A DNA stretch of 64,000 nt from Actinomycetota bacterium (GCA_014360685.1 JACIXB010000011.1:321261-385260), one strand, 5' to 3'; shown: positions 54,001-62,943, counted from the stretch's first letter. Made by a program: numbers and translations. Notes: generated by a model from the sequence alone, not told the origin.

Positions 54001-54469
54001 GTGGGGATTCGCCGAGGTGGGGGATCCCAAGTATCCCTACGTGTGCACCACTTACCGGGTGACCGAGCACTGGCAGGCGGGGCAGATGACCCGCAACAAC
54101 TCCTGGCTGGGCGAGGCCATGCCGGAGAACTTCGTGGAGATCTCCAAGGAGCTGGCCGACGAGCTGGGGATCAAGAGCGGGGACCTGGTGGAGGTGGAGA
54201 GCAAGCGCGGCAAGGTGCAGGGCGTGGCCGTGGTCACCGTGCGCCTGAAGCCCCTGGAGATCGGGGACAACGGGAGTACCAGGAAGGTCCACATCGTCGG
54301 ATTGCCCTGGCACTTCGGGTTCATCGGCCTCTTCACCGGCGGGCCGGAGCGCAACGGGATGTCCAAGAAGAACTACGCCGCCAACCAGCTCACGCCGCAC
54401 GTAGGAGACGCAAACACCACTATCCCCGAGTCCAAAGCGTTCCTGGTGAACCTAAGGAAGGTGAAGTAA
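51020..54469 (+). CDS. fdhA: Formate dehydrogenase catalytic subunit, selenocysteine, Tat-exported
   Basis: Read through TGA 51590-51592 this is one 1149-residue FdnG-like molybdopterin (Mo or W bis-guanine dinucleotide) enzyme oxidising formate to CO2. The N-terminus RRSFLKLSGAGIG is a Tat signal, so it works on the outer face of the membrane. A [4Fe-4S] cluster is bound by C49, C52, C56 and C84. The active-site residue is Sec191 in EHQARI-U-HSATVAGLGG, matching FDH proteins with Sec or Cys there, and the frame continues for 958 codons with GRGAMTNHWIDLKNADV and cofactor-binding text to the end. A SECIS hairpin starts 12 nt after TGA. FdhB follows after one base. It is larger than E. coli FdnG (about 1015 residues), through extra sequence in the second half. 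Confidence 0.96.
51605..51622 (+). promoter_or_regulatory. Bacterial SECIS element of fdhA
   Basis: A seven-pair stem (one G-T pair) with loop GTCT flanked by G, so that GGTCT sits at the tip exactly 18 nt after the TGA. E. coli fdhF has the same GGUCU at the same distance, where SelB binds. Confidence 0.85.
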
Positions 54470-54470
54470 A

Positions 54471-55394
54471 ATGGCTACCCCGACGGATATGGCCATCCTC
54501 TTCGACGCCAGCAGGTGCACGGGATGCCGGGCCTGCCAGGTGGCCTGCAAGAACTGGAACCAGCGGGGATACACGGAGACCCAATGCGAAGGCACCTACG
54601 AGAACCCCCCGCAGCTCACCGCGCAGTGCTGGATGCGCATCCTCTTCAACGAGCCGGAGGAGCGTCCCAAGAGTGACGACGGGATCTACTGGTACTTCAC
54701 CAAGTACCAGTGCATGCACTGCACCGACGCCACTTGCGTCAAGGTGTGCCCCAGCGGGGCCACCAAGAAACACAAGGTTTCGGACGGGGACCAGGAGGCC
54801 TACGTGGTGAAGACCGACCCCAAGCAGTGCATCGGCTGCAACTACTGCGTGGCCACCTGCCCCTTCCAGGCCTGCCGCTACGACGAGAAGGAGAAAGGGA
54901 TCTTCCGCTGTGTGATGTGCCTGGACCGCATAAGCCGGGATCCGGCGACTTTCCCCACGCCGGAACAGGCCTCTCCGGACCTGGAGAAAAACGCCAAGGA
55001 CTCCTACCCCACCCGCAACCGCCCCGCCTGCGTGCAGACCTGCACCAGCGGGGCCCTGGACTTCGGCACCCGCGAGGAGATGCTGGCCAAAGCCAAGGAG
55101 CGGGTGGAATTCCTGAAGAAGGAGCGCGGCAAGGAGAAGGCCCAGGTCTACGGCGAGAACGAGCTGGGTGGACTGCACTACATCTATGTCCTGGAGGACT
55201 CCCCGGAAAAGTACGGCCTGCCGGAGAAGCCCACCGTCCCCGCCGGCGTGACCATCTGGGAGACACTGGTCAAGCCCGGTGCCCCCTGGGGAGGCCTGGC
55301 CCTGGTGGGCTTGGTGGCGGCCGCGGGTATCGGTTACGTGATCAACAAGCGCAACGAAGGGTTGGAGCGCCAGGCTTCGGGAGGGGGTGAGTGA
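54471..55394 (+). CDS. fdhB: Formate dehydrogenase Fe-S subunit with C-terminal anchor
   Basis: A 307-residue FdnH-like electron-transfer subunit with four [4Fe-4S] motifs: CTGCRACQVACKNW, CMHCTDATCVKVCP, CIGCNYCVATCP and CVMCLDR pairing with the late CVQTC. A single C-terminal helix (WGGLALVGLVAAAGIGYVI) anchors it, as in FdnH. It takes electrons from FdhA on the outer face. Normally it passes them to a cytochrome b (FdnI); no such gene follows. Instead the next start lies 2 nt after the stop and encodes RnfC. Confidence 0.94.
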   Translation: MATPTDMAILFDASRCTGCRACQVACKNWNQRGYTETQCEGTYENPPQLTAQCWMRILFNEPEERPKSDDGIYWYFTKYQCMHCTDATCVKVCPSGATKKHKVSDGDQEAYVVKTDPKQCIGCNYCVATCPFQACRYDEKEKGIFRCVMCLDRISRDPATFPTPEQASPDLEKNAKDSYPTRNRPACVQTCTSGALDFGTREEMLAKAKERVEFLKKERGKEKAQVYGENELGGLHYIYVLEDSPEKYGLPEKPTVPAGVTIWETLVKPGAPWGGLALVGLVAAAGIGYVINKRNEGLERQASGGGE

Positions 55395-55395
55395 C

Positions 55396-56715
55396 ATGGC
55401 GGAGCTCAAGACCTTCAAGGGAGGCATCCATCCCCCGTACAACAAGGAGCTGGCCTCGGGCAAGGCCATCAAGGCCGCTCCCATCCCCTCCGAGGTGGTC
55501 ATCCACCTGCAGCAGCACATCGGGGCCCCCTGTGAGCCCCTGGTGAAGGAAGGGGACCGGGTGGAGGTGGGCCAGAAGATAGGGGAGGCCCAGGCCTTCG
55601 TCTCCGCCCCCGTGCACGCCTCTGTCTCCGGCGTGGTCAAGTCCATAACCGAGGTCCCCAACTTCACCGGGGCCAAGGTGAAGAGCGTGGTCATCACCCC
55701 GGACGCCTCCCAGCCGGAGTTCCAGAAAAAACCGGGCAAGGACCTGGAGTCCCTCACCGCCGAGGAGATCCGGGAGATCGCCCGCGAGGCCGGGCTGGTG
55801 GGCATGGGAGGGGCCGCCTTCCCCACCCACGTGAAGATCACCCCGCCCTCCGACAAGCCTATCGATACGGTGATCATCAACGCCTGCGAGTGCGAGCCCT
55901 TCCTCACCTGCGACCACCGTCTCCTTTTGGAGCGCACCGACGACTTGATCGCCGGGGCCCGCCTGCTCAAGGCGGCGGTGGGGGCCGGGAAGGTCATCTT
56001 CGGGGTGGAGGCCAACAAGATGGACGCCGTGGACGCCCTGCGTTCCCGGGCCTCCTCCTACCCCGACGTGGAGGTGGAGGTCCTGGAGGTCAAGTACCCG
56101 GAGGGGGCGGAGAAGATGCTCATCTTCGCCTTGACCGGCAGGAAGGTCCCCCCGGGCAAGCTCCCCTCCGAGGTGGGCTGCCTGGTGCAGAACGTGGGCA
56201 CCGCCGTGGCCTTGTACGAGGCGGCCGCCTGGGGCAAGCCCCTCTACGAGAGGGTGGTCACCGTGACCGGCCCCGGGGTGCGGGAGCCGGCCAACCTCCT
56301 GGCCAGGATAGGCACCCCCATCGCGACCCTCCTCGAGGCCTGCGGAGGCCTGGTGGGTAACCCGGTGAAGCTCATCATGGGCGGCCCCATGACCGGGTGG
56401 GCCCAGCCCGACGCCTCCGCCCCGGTGGTCAAGGGGACCTCGGGGGTGGTGGTCCTCACCTCCGACGTGGTGGACCTGGGGGAGGAGTCGGAGTGCGTGC
56501 GCTGCGGCAAATGCGTGGAGGTGTGCCCCATGTTCCTCTCCCCCAACTTCATCGTGCAGTCGGTCAAGAGGGGGCAGTGGGACAAGGCGGAGATGTGGGG
56601 AGCCCTGGACTGCTTCGAGTGCGGGTGCTGCTCCTACGAGTGCCCCGCCTACATCCCCCACGTGCAGTACGTGCGCAAGGCCAAGGCCGAGATCGCGGCC
56701 CTGAAGAAGAAGTAG
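55396..56715 (+). CDS. rnfC: RnfC-type subunit
   Basis: A 439-residue RnfC. The N-terminal domain (FKGGIHPPYNKELASG, HIGAPCEPLVKEGDRVEVGQ) is followed by the Nqo1-like FMN/NAD-binding region (GLVGMGGAAFPTHVK, INACECEPFLTCDHRLL) and two [4Fe-4S] motifs near the C-terminus, CVRCGKCVEVCP and CFECGCCSYECP. In Rnf complexes RnfC is the cytoplasmic NAD-reducing subunit. Here it directly follows fdhB, so formate electrons may reach NAD by way of it, or run in reverse. ATG 55396 has GGGGGTGAG; a GTG at 55387 overlaps fdhB. Confidence 0.93.
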   Translation: MAELKTFKGGIHPPYNKELASGKAIKAAPIPSEVVIHLQQHIGAPCEPLVKEGDRVEVGQKIGEAQAFVSAPVHASVSGVVKSITEVPNFTGAKVKSVVITPDASQPEFQKKPGKDLESLTAEEIREIAREAGLVGMGGAAFPTHVKITPPSDKPIDTVIINACECEPFLTCDHRLLLERTDDLIAGARLLKAAVGAGKVIFGVEANKMDAVDALRSRASSYPDVEVEVLEVKYPEGAEKMLIFALTGRKVPPGKLPSEVGCLVQNVGTAVALYEAAAWGKPLYERVVTVTGPGVREPANLLARIGTPIATLLEACGGLVGNPVKLIMGGPMTGWAQPDASAPVVKGTSGVVVLTSDVVDLGEESECVRCGKCVEVCPMFLSPNFIVQSVKRGQWDKAEMWGALDCFECGCCSYECPAYIPHVQYVRKAKAEIAALKKK

Positions 56716-56730
56716 AGGAGGCGATGGGAA

Positions 56731-57678
56731 ATGGCAATGGAAAACCTGGTCGTCACCCCGCCCCCGCACCTGAAGAGCAAGGAGCAGACGGCGCTCGCCA
56801 TGCGCGACGTTCTCATCGCCCTGGCTCCCATCACCATCGCCGCGCTGGTGGCTTTCACCTATAACGCCCTCTTCAACATCGCGGTATGCGTGGGGTCGGC
56901 TATGTTCTTCGAGTGGGCGGTGCGCAAGGCGAGGAAGAAGAAGGTGACCCTTTCCGATGGTTCGGCCGCCGTGACCGGGCTGCTACTGGCCCTCCTTTTG
57001 CCGGCCAAGATCCACTGGCTGAACATGATCATCGCCTCCTTCGTGGCCGTGGTCATCGTCAAGGAGCTCATGGGAGGCCTGGGGAGGAACATCTTCAACC
57101 CGGCTCTCTTCGGGTTCGTGTTCATCCTCATCGGCTCCGGGTTCCTGGCCAGCTGGACCGGTCACCTCGGCTTCCTGCCCGGCGGCTTTGACGGTGTGCA
57201 GGCGGCTACTCCCCTGGCTTACATCAAGCACGGGCTGGAGGGACCCCATCCCTCCTATGCCGCCCTGCTCTTCGCCAACTACGGGGGGGCCATCTCCGAG
57301 GTGGGTTGCTTCTGGATCCTCCTGGGCGGCGCCTACCTGATCTACCGCAAGGTCATCAACTGGGTCATCCCGGTTTCCATCCTGCTCACGGTGTTCATCC
57401 TCGGCTACATCGTGGGTTCGGACGGGCTTTATCAAATCCTGGCCGGGGGTGTCATGCTGGGCGCCTTCTTCATGGCCACCGACTGGGTGACCAGCCCCAT
57501 GTACCGGTGGGGCCAGGCGGTCTTCGGGTTGATCATCGGGATCTGCGTGGTCCTCATCCGGGTTTACGGGGCTCCCGCCGGGGCGGTCGCCTACTCCATC
57601 CTCATCGGCAACGCCTTCGTCCCGCTGCTGGACAAGGTGTTCAAGCCCAAGAGGTTCGGAGAGGTGGTGGCCGCCTGA
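56731..57678 (+). CDS. rnfD: RnfD-type membrane flavoprotein
   Basis: A 315-residue integral membrane protein with nine or ten helices, RnfD/NqrB-like. Covalent FMN is expected on T160 in DGVQAATPLAY, the position modified by ApbE in relatives. GGLGRNIFNPALFGF and FFMATDWVTSPM are conserved text. RnfG, RnfE, RnfA and RnfB normally follow; here a strong terminator lies 25 nt after the stop. GGAGGCGATGGGAA precedes ATG 56731. Confidence 0.93.
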   Translation: MAMENLVVTPPPHLKSKEQTALAMRDVLIALAPITIAALVAFTYNALFNIAVCVGSAMFFEWAVRKARKKKVTLSDGSAAVTGLLLALLLPAKIHWLNMIIASFVAVVIVKELMGGLGRNIFNPALFGFVFILIGSGFLASWTGHLGFLPGGFDGVQAATPLAYIKHGLEGPHPSYAALLFANYGGAISEVGCFWILLGGAYLIYRKVINWVIPVSILLTVFILGYIVGSDGLYQILAGGVMLGAFFMATDWVTSPMYRWGQAVFGLIIGICVVLIRVYGAPAGAVAYSILIGNAFVPLLDKVFKPKRFGEVVAA

Positions 57679-57702
57679 GGCATGTGGCGTAGCGGCTCAC
57701 CG

Positions 57703-57730
57703 GGGGCCGGGCACTGCCCGGCCCCTTTTT
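57703..57730 (+). terminator. Strong intrinsic terminator after rnfD
   Basis: A 10-bp perfect stem GGGGCCGGGC / GCCCGGCCCC with loop ACT, then TTTTT. It closes the fdhAB-rnfCD operon. Confidence 0.93.
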
Positions 57731-58175
57731 CTCGCCTCCTTCTCTCAGATCTTATGTTGCATTACGCCGGATAGTCACATGGCGCCGGAAAGGAAGGCGG
57801 CGCAAAGGAAGCCCGGCCGGCGAGCAGGCACTTTCCCAGAAGCCCACGGCCCCTCTCTCCCGGTAATGCGCCATCCCCGTCTCTGCTTTGCGCCGGATGG
57901 TTGCGTGGCGCCGGAGAGGACGGCAGTGCGGGGGAAGCCCAACCGGGGAGCAGCCACTTCCCCTTAAGGCCCCCGGACCGCCCTCTCCCGGCGATGGGTT
58001 ATTGTATATGGAAACGGTGATGAAAACGGGAGATTTGGCGGAGGCGGTCTTTGTGGGTTGTGCAGGGGATGGGCAGGGGAGAGGAAACTTAGGTGGCCGG
58101 CGGGGTGCGGAGGCGAAAGGATCCTGGTTCCCGAATGGAGGGCCTGAAGCGCGGCGCTTGGGAGGTGGATATGGG
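57731..58175. other. Intergenic with a diverged direct repeat
   Basis: No gene is supported, though frames stay open on both strands. The main content is a pair of about 100-nt units listed next. Confidence 0.35.
57765..57990. repeat. Two diverged 100-nt units, 126-nt period
   Basis: Units starting CGCCGGAT at 57765 and 57891 share GGCGCCGG, GGAAGCCC, GAGCAG, CACTT and CTCTCCCGG in the same order, with many differences between. They look like an old duplication or two members of a genomic repeat family. Confidence 0.6.
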
Positions 58176-60614
58176 GTGTTAGACAGGGATACACCGGCCC
58201 ACATTTCCAACCTCCCGGAACCGCCCGGCTCGGATTACCCCCGGTTCGGTCTCCGGGAGGACCAGGTCCGGGAGAGGGTGGAGAAGGGGCTGATCAACCG
58301 GGTGAAGGAAGCCACCAGCCGGCCCCTCTCCCATATCATCCGGGCCAACGTCTTCAACCGCTTCAATGCCCTCCTGGGCGCTCTGGCGGTGATCGTCCTG
58401 TTGCTCGATTCCCCCCGCGACGCCCTCTTCGGCCTGGTGTTGGTGTTCAACACCCTCATCGGGATCATCCAGGAGTGGCGGGCGAAGAGGACCCTGGACC
58501 GGCTGTACATCCTCACCGCGCCCCGCGCCCGGGTGGTGAGAGAGGGGGAGACCAGGGAGGTCTCCCCGGAAGAGATAGTCCTCGATGACCTGGTGGAGGT
58601 GGGGCCCGGCGACCAGATCCCGGTGGACGGGGTAGTGGTTAGCTCCCAGGGATTGGAAGTGGACGAGTCACTTCTCACCGGTGAATCGGTACCGGTGCCC
58701 AAGGAGCCAGGAGACGGGGTGTGGTCGGGGAGTTTCGTGTCCAGCGGACAGGGTAGGTTCCGGGCCACGGCAGTCGGCGAGGAGGCCTACGCCCGCAAAC
58801 TGGCCTCCCAGGCCAAGCGCTTTTCCCTGGTCTCCTCGGACCTTAGGAAGGCTACGGACACCATCCTGCGCTACATCACCTGGATCATGATCCCCGTCGC
58901 CCTGGTCTTCGTCACCGGCCAGTTGCTGACCCACGTTTCCCTGCGGGAGGCGGTGATCGCCTCCGTGGCCGGATTGGTGGGCATGGTGCCCGAGGGACTG
59001 GTGCTGCTCACCAGCATCGTCTTCGCCGTGAGCGCCGTAGCGCTGGCCCGACGCAACGTCCTGGTGCAGGAGCTCCCCGCCGTGGAGGGCCTGGCCCGGG
59101 TGGACGTCGTCTGCCTGGATAAGACGGGTACCCTTACCGACGGCGACTTGAGGCTGGATGAGGCTCGCTTCCTTGCTGACCGGAAGGATGCGGAGGAGGC
59201 CCTGGGCTCCATGGCCGGCGCCTTGCCGGGCCGCAACGCCACCCTTTCCGCCGTCGCCGAGGCTTTTCCGGATGAGGGCGGATGGGATGCGGCCGGTATG
59301 GTTCCCTTCTCCTCGGCGCGTAAGTGGAGCGCGGTGGAGTTTCGGGGACGGGGGACCTGGGTGCTGGGAGCGCCGGAGGTTCTCCTGGAGGCTGGGACCG
59401 CCGGTCCCGGGGTCTCCCGGGAGGAGCTTGCCGCGGAGGTGGAGAGGTTGGCGGCACGGGGCCGGAGGGTTCTCTTGCTGGCGCAAAGCGACGGGCACCT
59501 CAGCGGCGATGCTTCCCTCCCCCCCGGCCTGCGTCCCGTGGCCCTCCTCTCCTTCGGGGAGAAGGTGCGGCCGGATGCGCAGCCTACCCTGGACTTTTTC
59601 CGGGAGCAGGGCGTGGGGATAAAGGTGATCTCCGGGGACAATCCGCGCACGGTGGCCGGCATTGCCTCCCGGGTGGGCGTGCCGGGGGCGGATGACCCGG
59701 TGGACGCCCGCAGCCTTCCTCCCGAACCGGGGGAAATGGCCGGTATCGTGGAGGAGAAGTCGGTTTTCGGGAGGGTAGTACCGGATCAGAAGCGGGACAT
59801 GGTGCGGGCCCTGCAGGAAAGGGGTCACGTGGTGGCCATGACCGGGGACGGAGTGAACGACACCCTGGCCCTCAAGGAGGCCGACCTTGGAATTGCCATG
59901 GGAACGGGGGCCGCCTCCACCAGGGCGGTCGCACAACTGGTCCTTTTAGACGGCAGGTTCTCCACCCTTCCCAAGGTGGTGGCCGAGGGCCGGCGGGTGA
60001 TGGCCAACATGGAGAGGGTGGCCAACCTCTTTATCACCAAGACCGTCTACGTGGCCCTTCTGGCACTGGTCATATCCCTGGCCAGGTGGCCCTTCCCTCT
60101 TCTTCCCAGGCATATCACCGTGGTAGGTTCCCTGACCATCGGCATCCCCGCTTTCATCCTCTCCTTCACCCCCAGCCGGAGGCGCTACCGGCCGGGACTG
60201 CTGCGGAGGGTGATTCTCTTCTCCCTTCCCGCGGGGATCATCGCCACCTCGGCCACCTTTACTGCCGTGGCCATGGCCCATTCCAACCTGATTTCGGACG
60301 GGGAAGTCAGGACCACGGCGGTCATCGTCCTCACCTGCGTGGGGCTGGCGGTGCTGGCCCACCTCTCCCGGCCCCTCTTCAGCTGGAAGGGCGGACTCAC
60401 CGCGGTAATGGGTGGTGCCTTCGCCGGTATCCTTCTCCTTCCCTGGTTCCGCGGCTTCTTCCAGCTCTACCTGCCCTCCATCCCCGTGTTACTCCAGGCC
60501 CTGGGCATCGCCGCCATCCACGTACTCCTCCTCGAGCTGTCGGCTAGGCGGTTGAAATGGGAGGGCGTCGTGCTCTCCAAGAGGTTGGATTCTGATGAGG
60601 CCGAGAGCCGTTGA
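58176..60614 (+). CDS. P-type cation-transporting ATPase (CtpE-like)
   Basis: An 812-residue P-type ATPase. The actuator loop LLTGES starts near residue 166 (T168), the phosphorylated Asp is D315 in CLDKTGTLTDG, the hinge is MTGDGVNDTLALK, and transmembrane helix 4 has VPEGLVLL, the PEGL of calcium-type pumps rather than the CPC of heavy-metal pumps. There is no N-terminal metal-binding domain. The build and text resemble mycobacterial CtpE, a calcium importer. GTG 58176 follows GGAGGTGGA; the long open frame before it is the repeat region. It is probably transcribed alone. Confidence 0.88.
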   Translation: MLDRDTPAHISNLPEPPGSDYPRFGLREDQVRERVEKGLINRVKEATSRPLSHIIRANVFNRFNALLGALAVIVLLLDSPRDALFGLVLVFNTLIGIIQEWRAKRTLDRLYILTAPRARVVREGETREVSPEEIVLDDLVEVGPGDQIPVDGVVVSSQGLEVDESLLTGESVPVPKEPGDGVWSGSFVSSGQGRFRATAVGEEAYARKLASQAKRFSLVSSDLRKATDTILRYITWIMIPVALVFVTGQLLTHVSLREAVIASVAGLVGMVPEGLVLLTSIVFAVSAVALARRNVLVQELPAVEGLARVDVVCLDKTGTLTDGDLRLDEARFLADRKDAEEALGSMAGALPGRNATLSAVAEAFPDEGGWDAAGMVPFSSARKWSAVEFRGRGTWVLGAPEVLLEAGTAGPGVSREELAAEVERLAARGRRVLLLAQSDGHLSGDASLPPGLRPVALLSFGEKVRPDAQPTLDFFREQGVGIKVISGDNPRTVAGIASRVGVPGADDPVDARSLPPEPGEMAGIVEEKSVFGRVVPDQKRDMVRALQERGHVVAMTGDGVNDTLALKEADLGIAMGTGAASTRAVAQLVLLDGRFSTLPKVVAEGRRVMANMERVANLFITKTVYVALLALVISLARWPFPLLPRHITVVGSLTIGIPAFILSFTPSRRRYRPGLLRRVILFSLPAGIIATSATFTAVAMAHSNLISDGEVRTTAVIVLTCVGLAVLAHLSRPLFSWKGGLTAVMGGAFAGILLLPWFRGFFQLYLPSIPVLLQALGIAAIHVLLLELSARRLKWEGVVLSKRLDSDEAESR

Positions 60615-60702
60615 CCAGGCCCGGATAACCTCATGCTCCGGGAGAAGGGGATACTTAAGGTCTCCCGGATCGGCGTTGCCCTTCCTGCGGCTTGCGTTCT
60701 GT

Positions 60703-60708
60703 TATACT
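60703..60708 (+). promoter_or_regulatory. -10 element giving a leaderless apbE transcript
   Basis: TATACT ends 7 nt before ATG 60716 and no ribosome site precedes that ATG. Transcription would begin at or next to the start codon, a leaderless mRNA as is common in Actinomycetota. No good -35 is seen. Confidence 0.5.
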
Positions 60709-60715
60709 ACCGACC

Positions 60716-61822
60716 ATGGAGGAGAGGGAAGAAAGGGACCAGGAGGGTTTGGGTCGCAAGAACCGCCGCGACACCGTCATCGTGACCGCGGTCTTCTTGG
60801 TCCTGGTGGGAGCGGCCTTCCTGGGCGTGAAACTCTTCAATCCCGGGTACTCGCGGGAGCCTTACCAGCGTACCATGTTCGTCCTCGACGATTACGTGAC
60901 CATCACCGCCTACGGCAAAGACCAGGCCCGGGTGGAGGGTGCCGTGGAGGAGTCCTTCCGGGAACTCCAGCGTCTCCAGGGTATTTTCGATCGCTACGAC
61001 CCGGAAAGCGAGATCTCCAGGCTGAACCGGGAGGCGGCGCAGGGGCCGGTGGCGGTGTCCGAGGACCTGTGGAGGGTGATTATAACCGGGGTCGAGGTCT
61101 ACCGGGAGTGCGAAGGAGCCTTCGATATCACCGTGGGTCCGCTGGTCGACCTGTGGGACGTACTGGGCAGGGGAGCGAGGGGCGACCCGCCGCCGGGGGA
61201 GGAGGAGATAGCCGCCGCCCGGGAGCTGGTGGGAACGGACATGTTGGAGTTGGACGAGGCATTGCGCACCGTGCGCTTCCTCCGCCCGGGCATGGCCATC
61301 GACGTGGGGGGCCTGGCCAAGGGATACGCGCTGGACCGGGCGGCGGAGGTGCTACGCTCGAGGGGAGTGGATACGGGCTATATCAGCATGATCAGCACCG
61401 ACCTCACCTTGGGGGAGAAACCGGGCGCCGCGGGCGGGCCCCTGTGGCGGATCGGCATCCTCGATCCCCGGGGTGAGGATTACCTGGCCACCCTCCTTCT
61501 CCCCGGCGGTACCTACGTGAGCACCTCCGGCGATTACCAGCGCTATTTCGACTACCAGGGAGTGCGCTACCACCACATCATCGATCCCCGGACCGGATAC
61601 CCGGCGAGGGGGGCGATATCGGTGACCGTCGTGGGAGGGGAAGAGGGGGCGAGATCCGACGCTCTATCCACGGCCATCTTCGTGTTGGGGTACCCGGAGG
61701 GCTTGAGGTGGGCGGAATCCCTGGGCTTGGGGTGCCTCATGGTGGATCCCTCCGGGGAGGTGCATTGCACGGAGGGGATGGAGGCCCACCTGGAGGAGGT
61801 GAAGGAAGCGGCGGGCACCTGA
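60716..61822 (+). CDS. apbE: ApbE, FAD:protein FMN transferase
   Basis: A 368-residue flavin transferase that attaches FMN to a Thr of RnfG, RnfD or NqrB-type proteins. An N-terminal membrane helix (VIVTAVFLVLVGAAFLGV) anchors it outside. Family motifs: FDITVGPLVDLW, IDVGGLAKGYALDRA, HHIIDPRTGYPARG and DALSTAIFVLG. The usual glycine pair of the V-N-x-GGD segment is replaced here by ISMISTDLTLG, a notable change near the flavin site. Its probable substrate is RnfD, 3 kb upstream. Confidence 0.9.
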   Translation: MEEREERDQEGLGRKNRRDTVIVTAVFLVLVGAAFLGVKLFNPGYSREPYQRTMFVLDDYVTITAYGKDQARVEGAVEESFRELQRLQGIFDRYDPESEISRLNREAAQGPVAVSEDLWRVIITGVEVYRECEGAFDITVGPLVDLWDVLGRGARGDPPPGEEEIAAARELVGTDMLELDEALRTVRFLRPGMAIDVGGLAKGYALDRAAEVLRSRGVDTGYISMISTDLTLGEKPGAAGGPLWRIGILDPRGEDYLATLLLPGGTYVSTSGDYQRYFDYQGVRYHHIIDPRTGYPARGAISVTVVGGEEGARSDALSTAIFVLGYPEGLRWAESLGLGCLMVDPSGEVHCTEGMEAHLEEVKEAAGT

Positions 61823-62074
61823 GGGCGACTCTTTGCCGGATGGGAGTGCCGATAAGAGCCGGACACAGGTGCCTGCGCCGCGGGAAATGAAGGCGTGGCG
61901 AGGTTCCTTTTTTCCTCTCCACGGCGGAGGAAAACCTTTCTGCGCTGGACAGGGTACGTGACTCCGAAAAACGCGATTTTGGCGATTTTCTCCGGGTAAC
62001 GGAGGTTTGCATTTCCGCTCCGGGGTGAGAACGTCACCTCATGACAACGCGGCTCTTGTAATTGTCCTTGGGCC

Positions 62075-62908
62075 ATGGAGGAGTACCTTTCGGCGTTGCG
62101 GGAACTGATCGACGCTTCTCCCTACACGGTGGCCTTCACCGGGGCGGGGGTCTCCGCGGAGAGCGGCATCCCCACTTTTCGGGGGGATGAAGGCATATGG
62201 AGGGATTACCCTCCGGCGCTTTACGGCAACCTTCCAGGACTTGCTCTGGCCTTCCTGTTCCGCCCCCGGAGGCTGGCCGGCCTGGCCTCCGGCGTGCTGG
62301 CCTCCCTCCTGCAGGCCCAACCCAATCCCTGTCACCGGGCCCTGGCCATGCTGGAGGGAGAGGGACGCCTGCGCGCGGTCATCACCCAGAACATCGACGG
62401 CCTCCACCAGGCGGCGGGCAGCAGGTTGGTCCTTGAGCTCCACGGCAATGCCTTCCGGCTGCGCTGCGCCGGTTGCGGTAAAAGGACGGAGGTGGAGAGG
62501 GAGAGGGCGTTCGGGGTGTTGGAAAGCCTGCGGGAGTCGGGGACGAGGCGCCGGTTGCTGAAGGCCCTGCGGGAGTATGCCGCTCCCTGCGCGAGCTGTG
62601 GAGGCCGCACGCGCCCCGACGTGGTCTTCTTCGGCGAGGGACTTCCGCCGGGCGAGTTCAACCGGGCCCTGGAGGAGGCGAGCCGCTGCCGGCTCATGCT
62701 GGTCCTGGGGACCTCCGCCGTGGTCTATCCTGCGGCCCTGATACCCCAGGCGGCATTGGAGGGAGGCGCTAAAGTGGTGGTCATCGACCCCTCCCGTACG
62801 GTTCTTTCCTCCCGCGCCCACCTTCACATACCCGCGGCGGCGGGGAGGTTCTTCGCCCTTTGGCTGGGAAGGGAAAGCGCGCCCGGTCAGTACAGCGCGG
62901 ACGGGTGA
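62075..62908 (+). CDS. Sir2-family NAD-dependent protein deacylase
   Basis: A 277-residue sirtuin that removes acyl groups from lysine using NAD. Motifs: FTGAGVSAESGIPTFRG, ITQNIDGLHQAAG, the catalytic His in ELHGNAF, four zinc cysteines (CAGCG and CASCG), PDVVFFGE and LGTSAVVYPAA. The insert between the zinc pairs (about 40 residues) is longer than in class III bacterial CobB. It lacks the class III Y-R pair (typical of desuccinylases), so it is probably a deacetylase. In a fermenter using acyl-CoA it could regulate acyl-CoA synthetases. Confidence 0.9.
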   Translation: MEEYLSALRELIDASPYTVAFTGAGVSAESGIPTFRGDEGIWRDYPPALYGNLPGLALAFLFRPRRLAGLASGVLASLLQAQPNPCHRALAMLEGEGRLRAVITQNIDGLHQAAGSRLVLELHGNAFRLRCAGCGKRTEVERERAFGVLESLRESGTRRRLLKALREYAAPCASCGGRTRPDVVFFGEGLPPGEFNRALEEASRCRLMLVLGTSAVVYPAALIPQAALEGGAKVVVIDPSRTVLSSRAHLHIPAAAGRFFALWLGRESAPGQYSADG

Positions 62909-62943
62909 TAAGGCCCGATAGGGGGTGGAGGGGGGCGGTCGAA

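Noticed and set aside
57679-58175. Further rnf genes (rnfG, rnfE, rnfA, rnfB) after rnfD
   Set aside because: A strong terminator follows rnfD and no frame here resembles these proteins on either strand.
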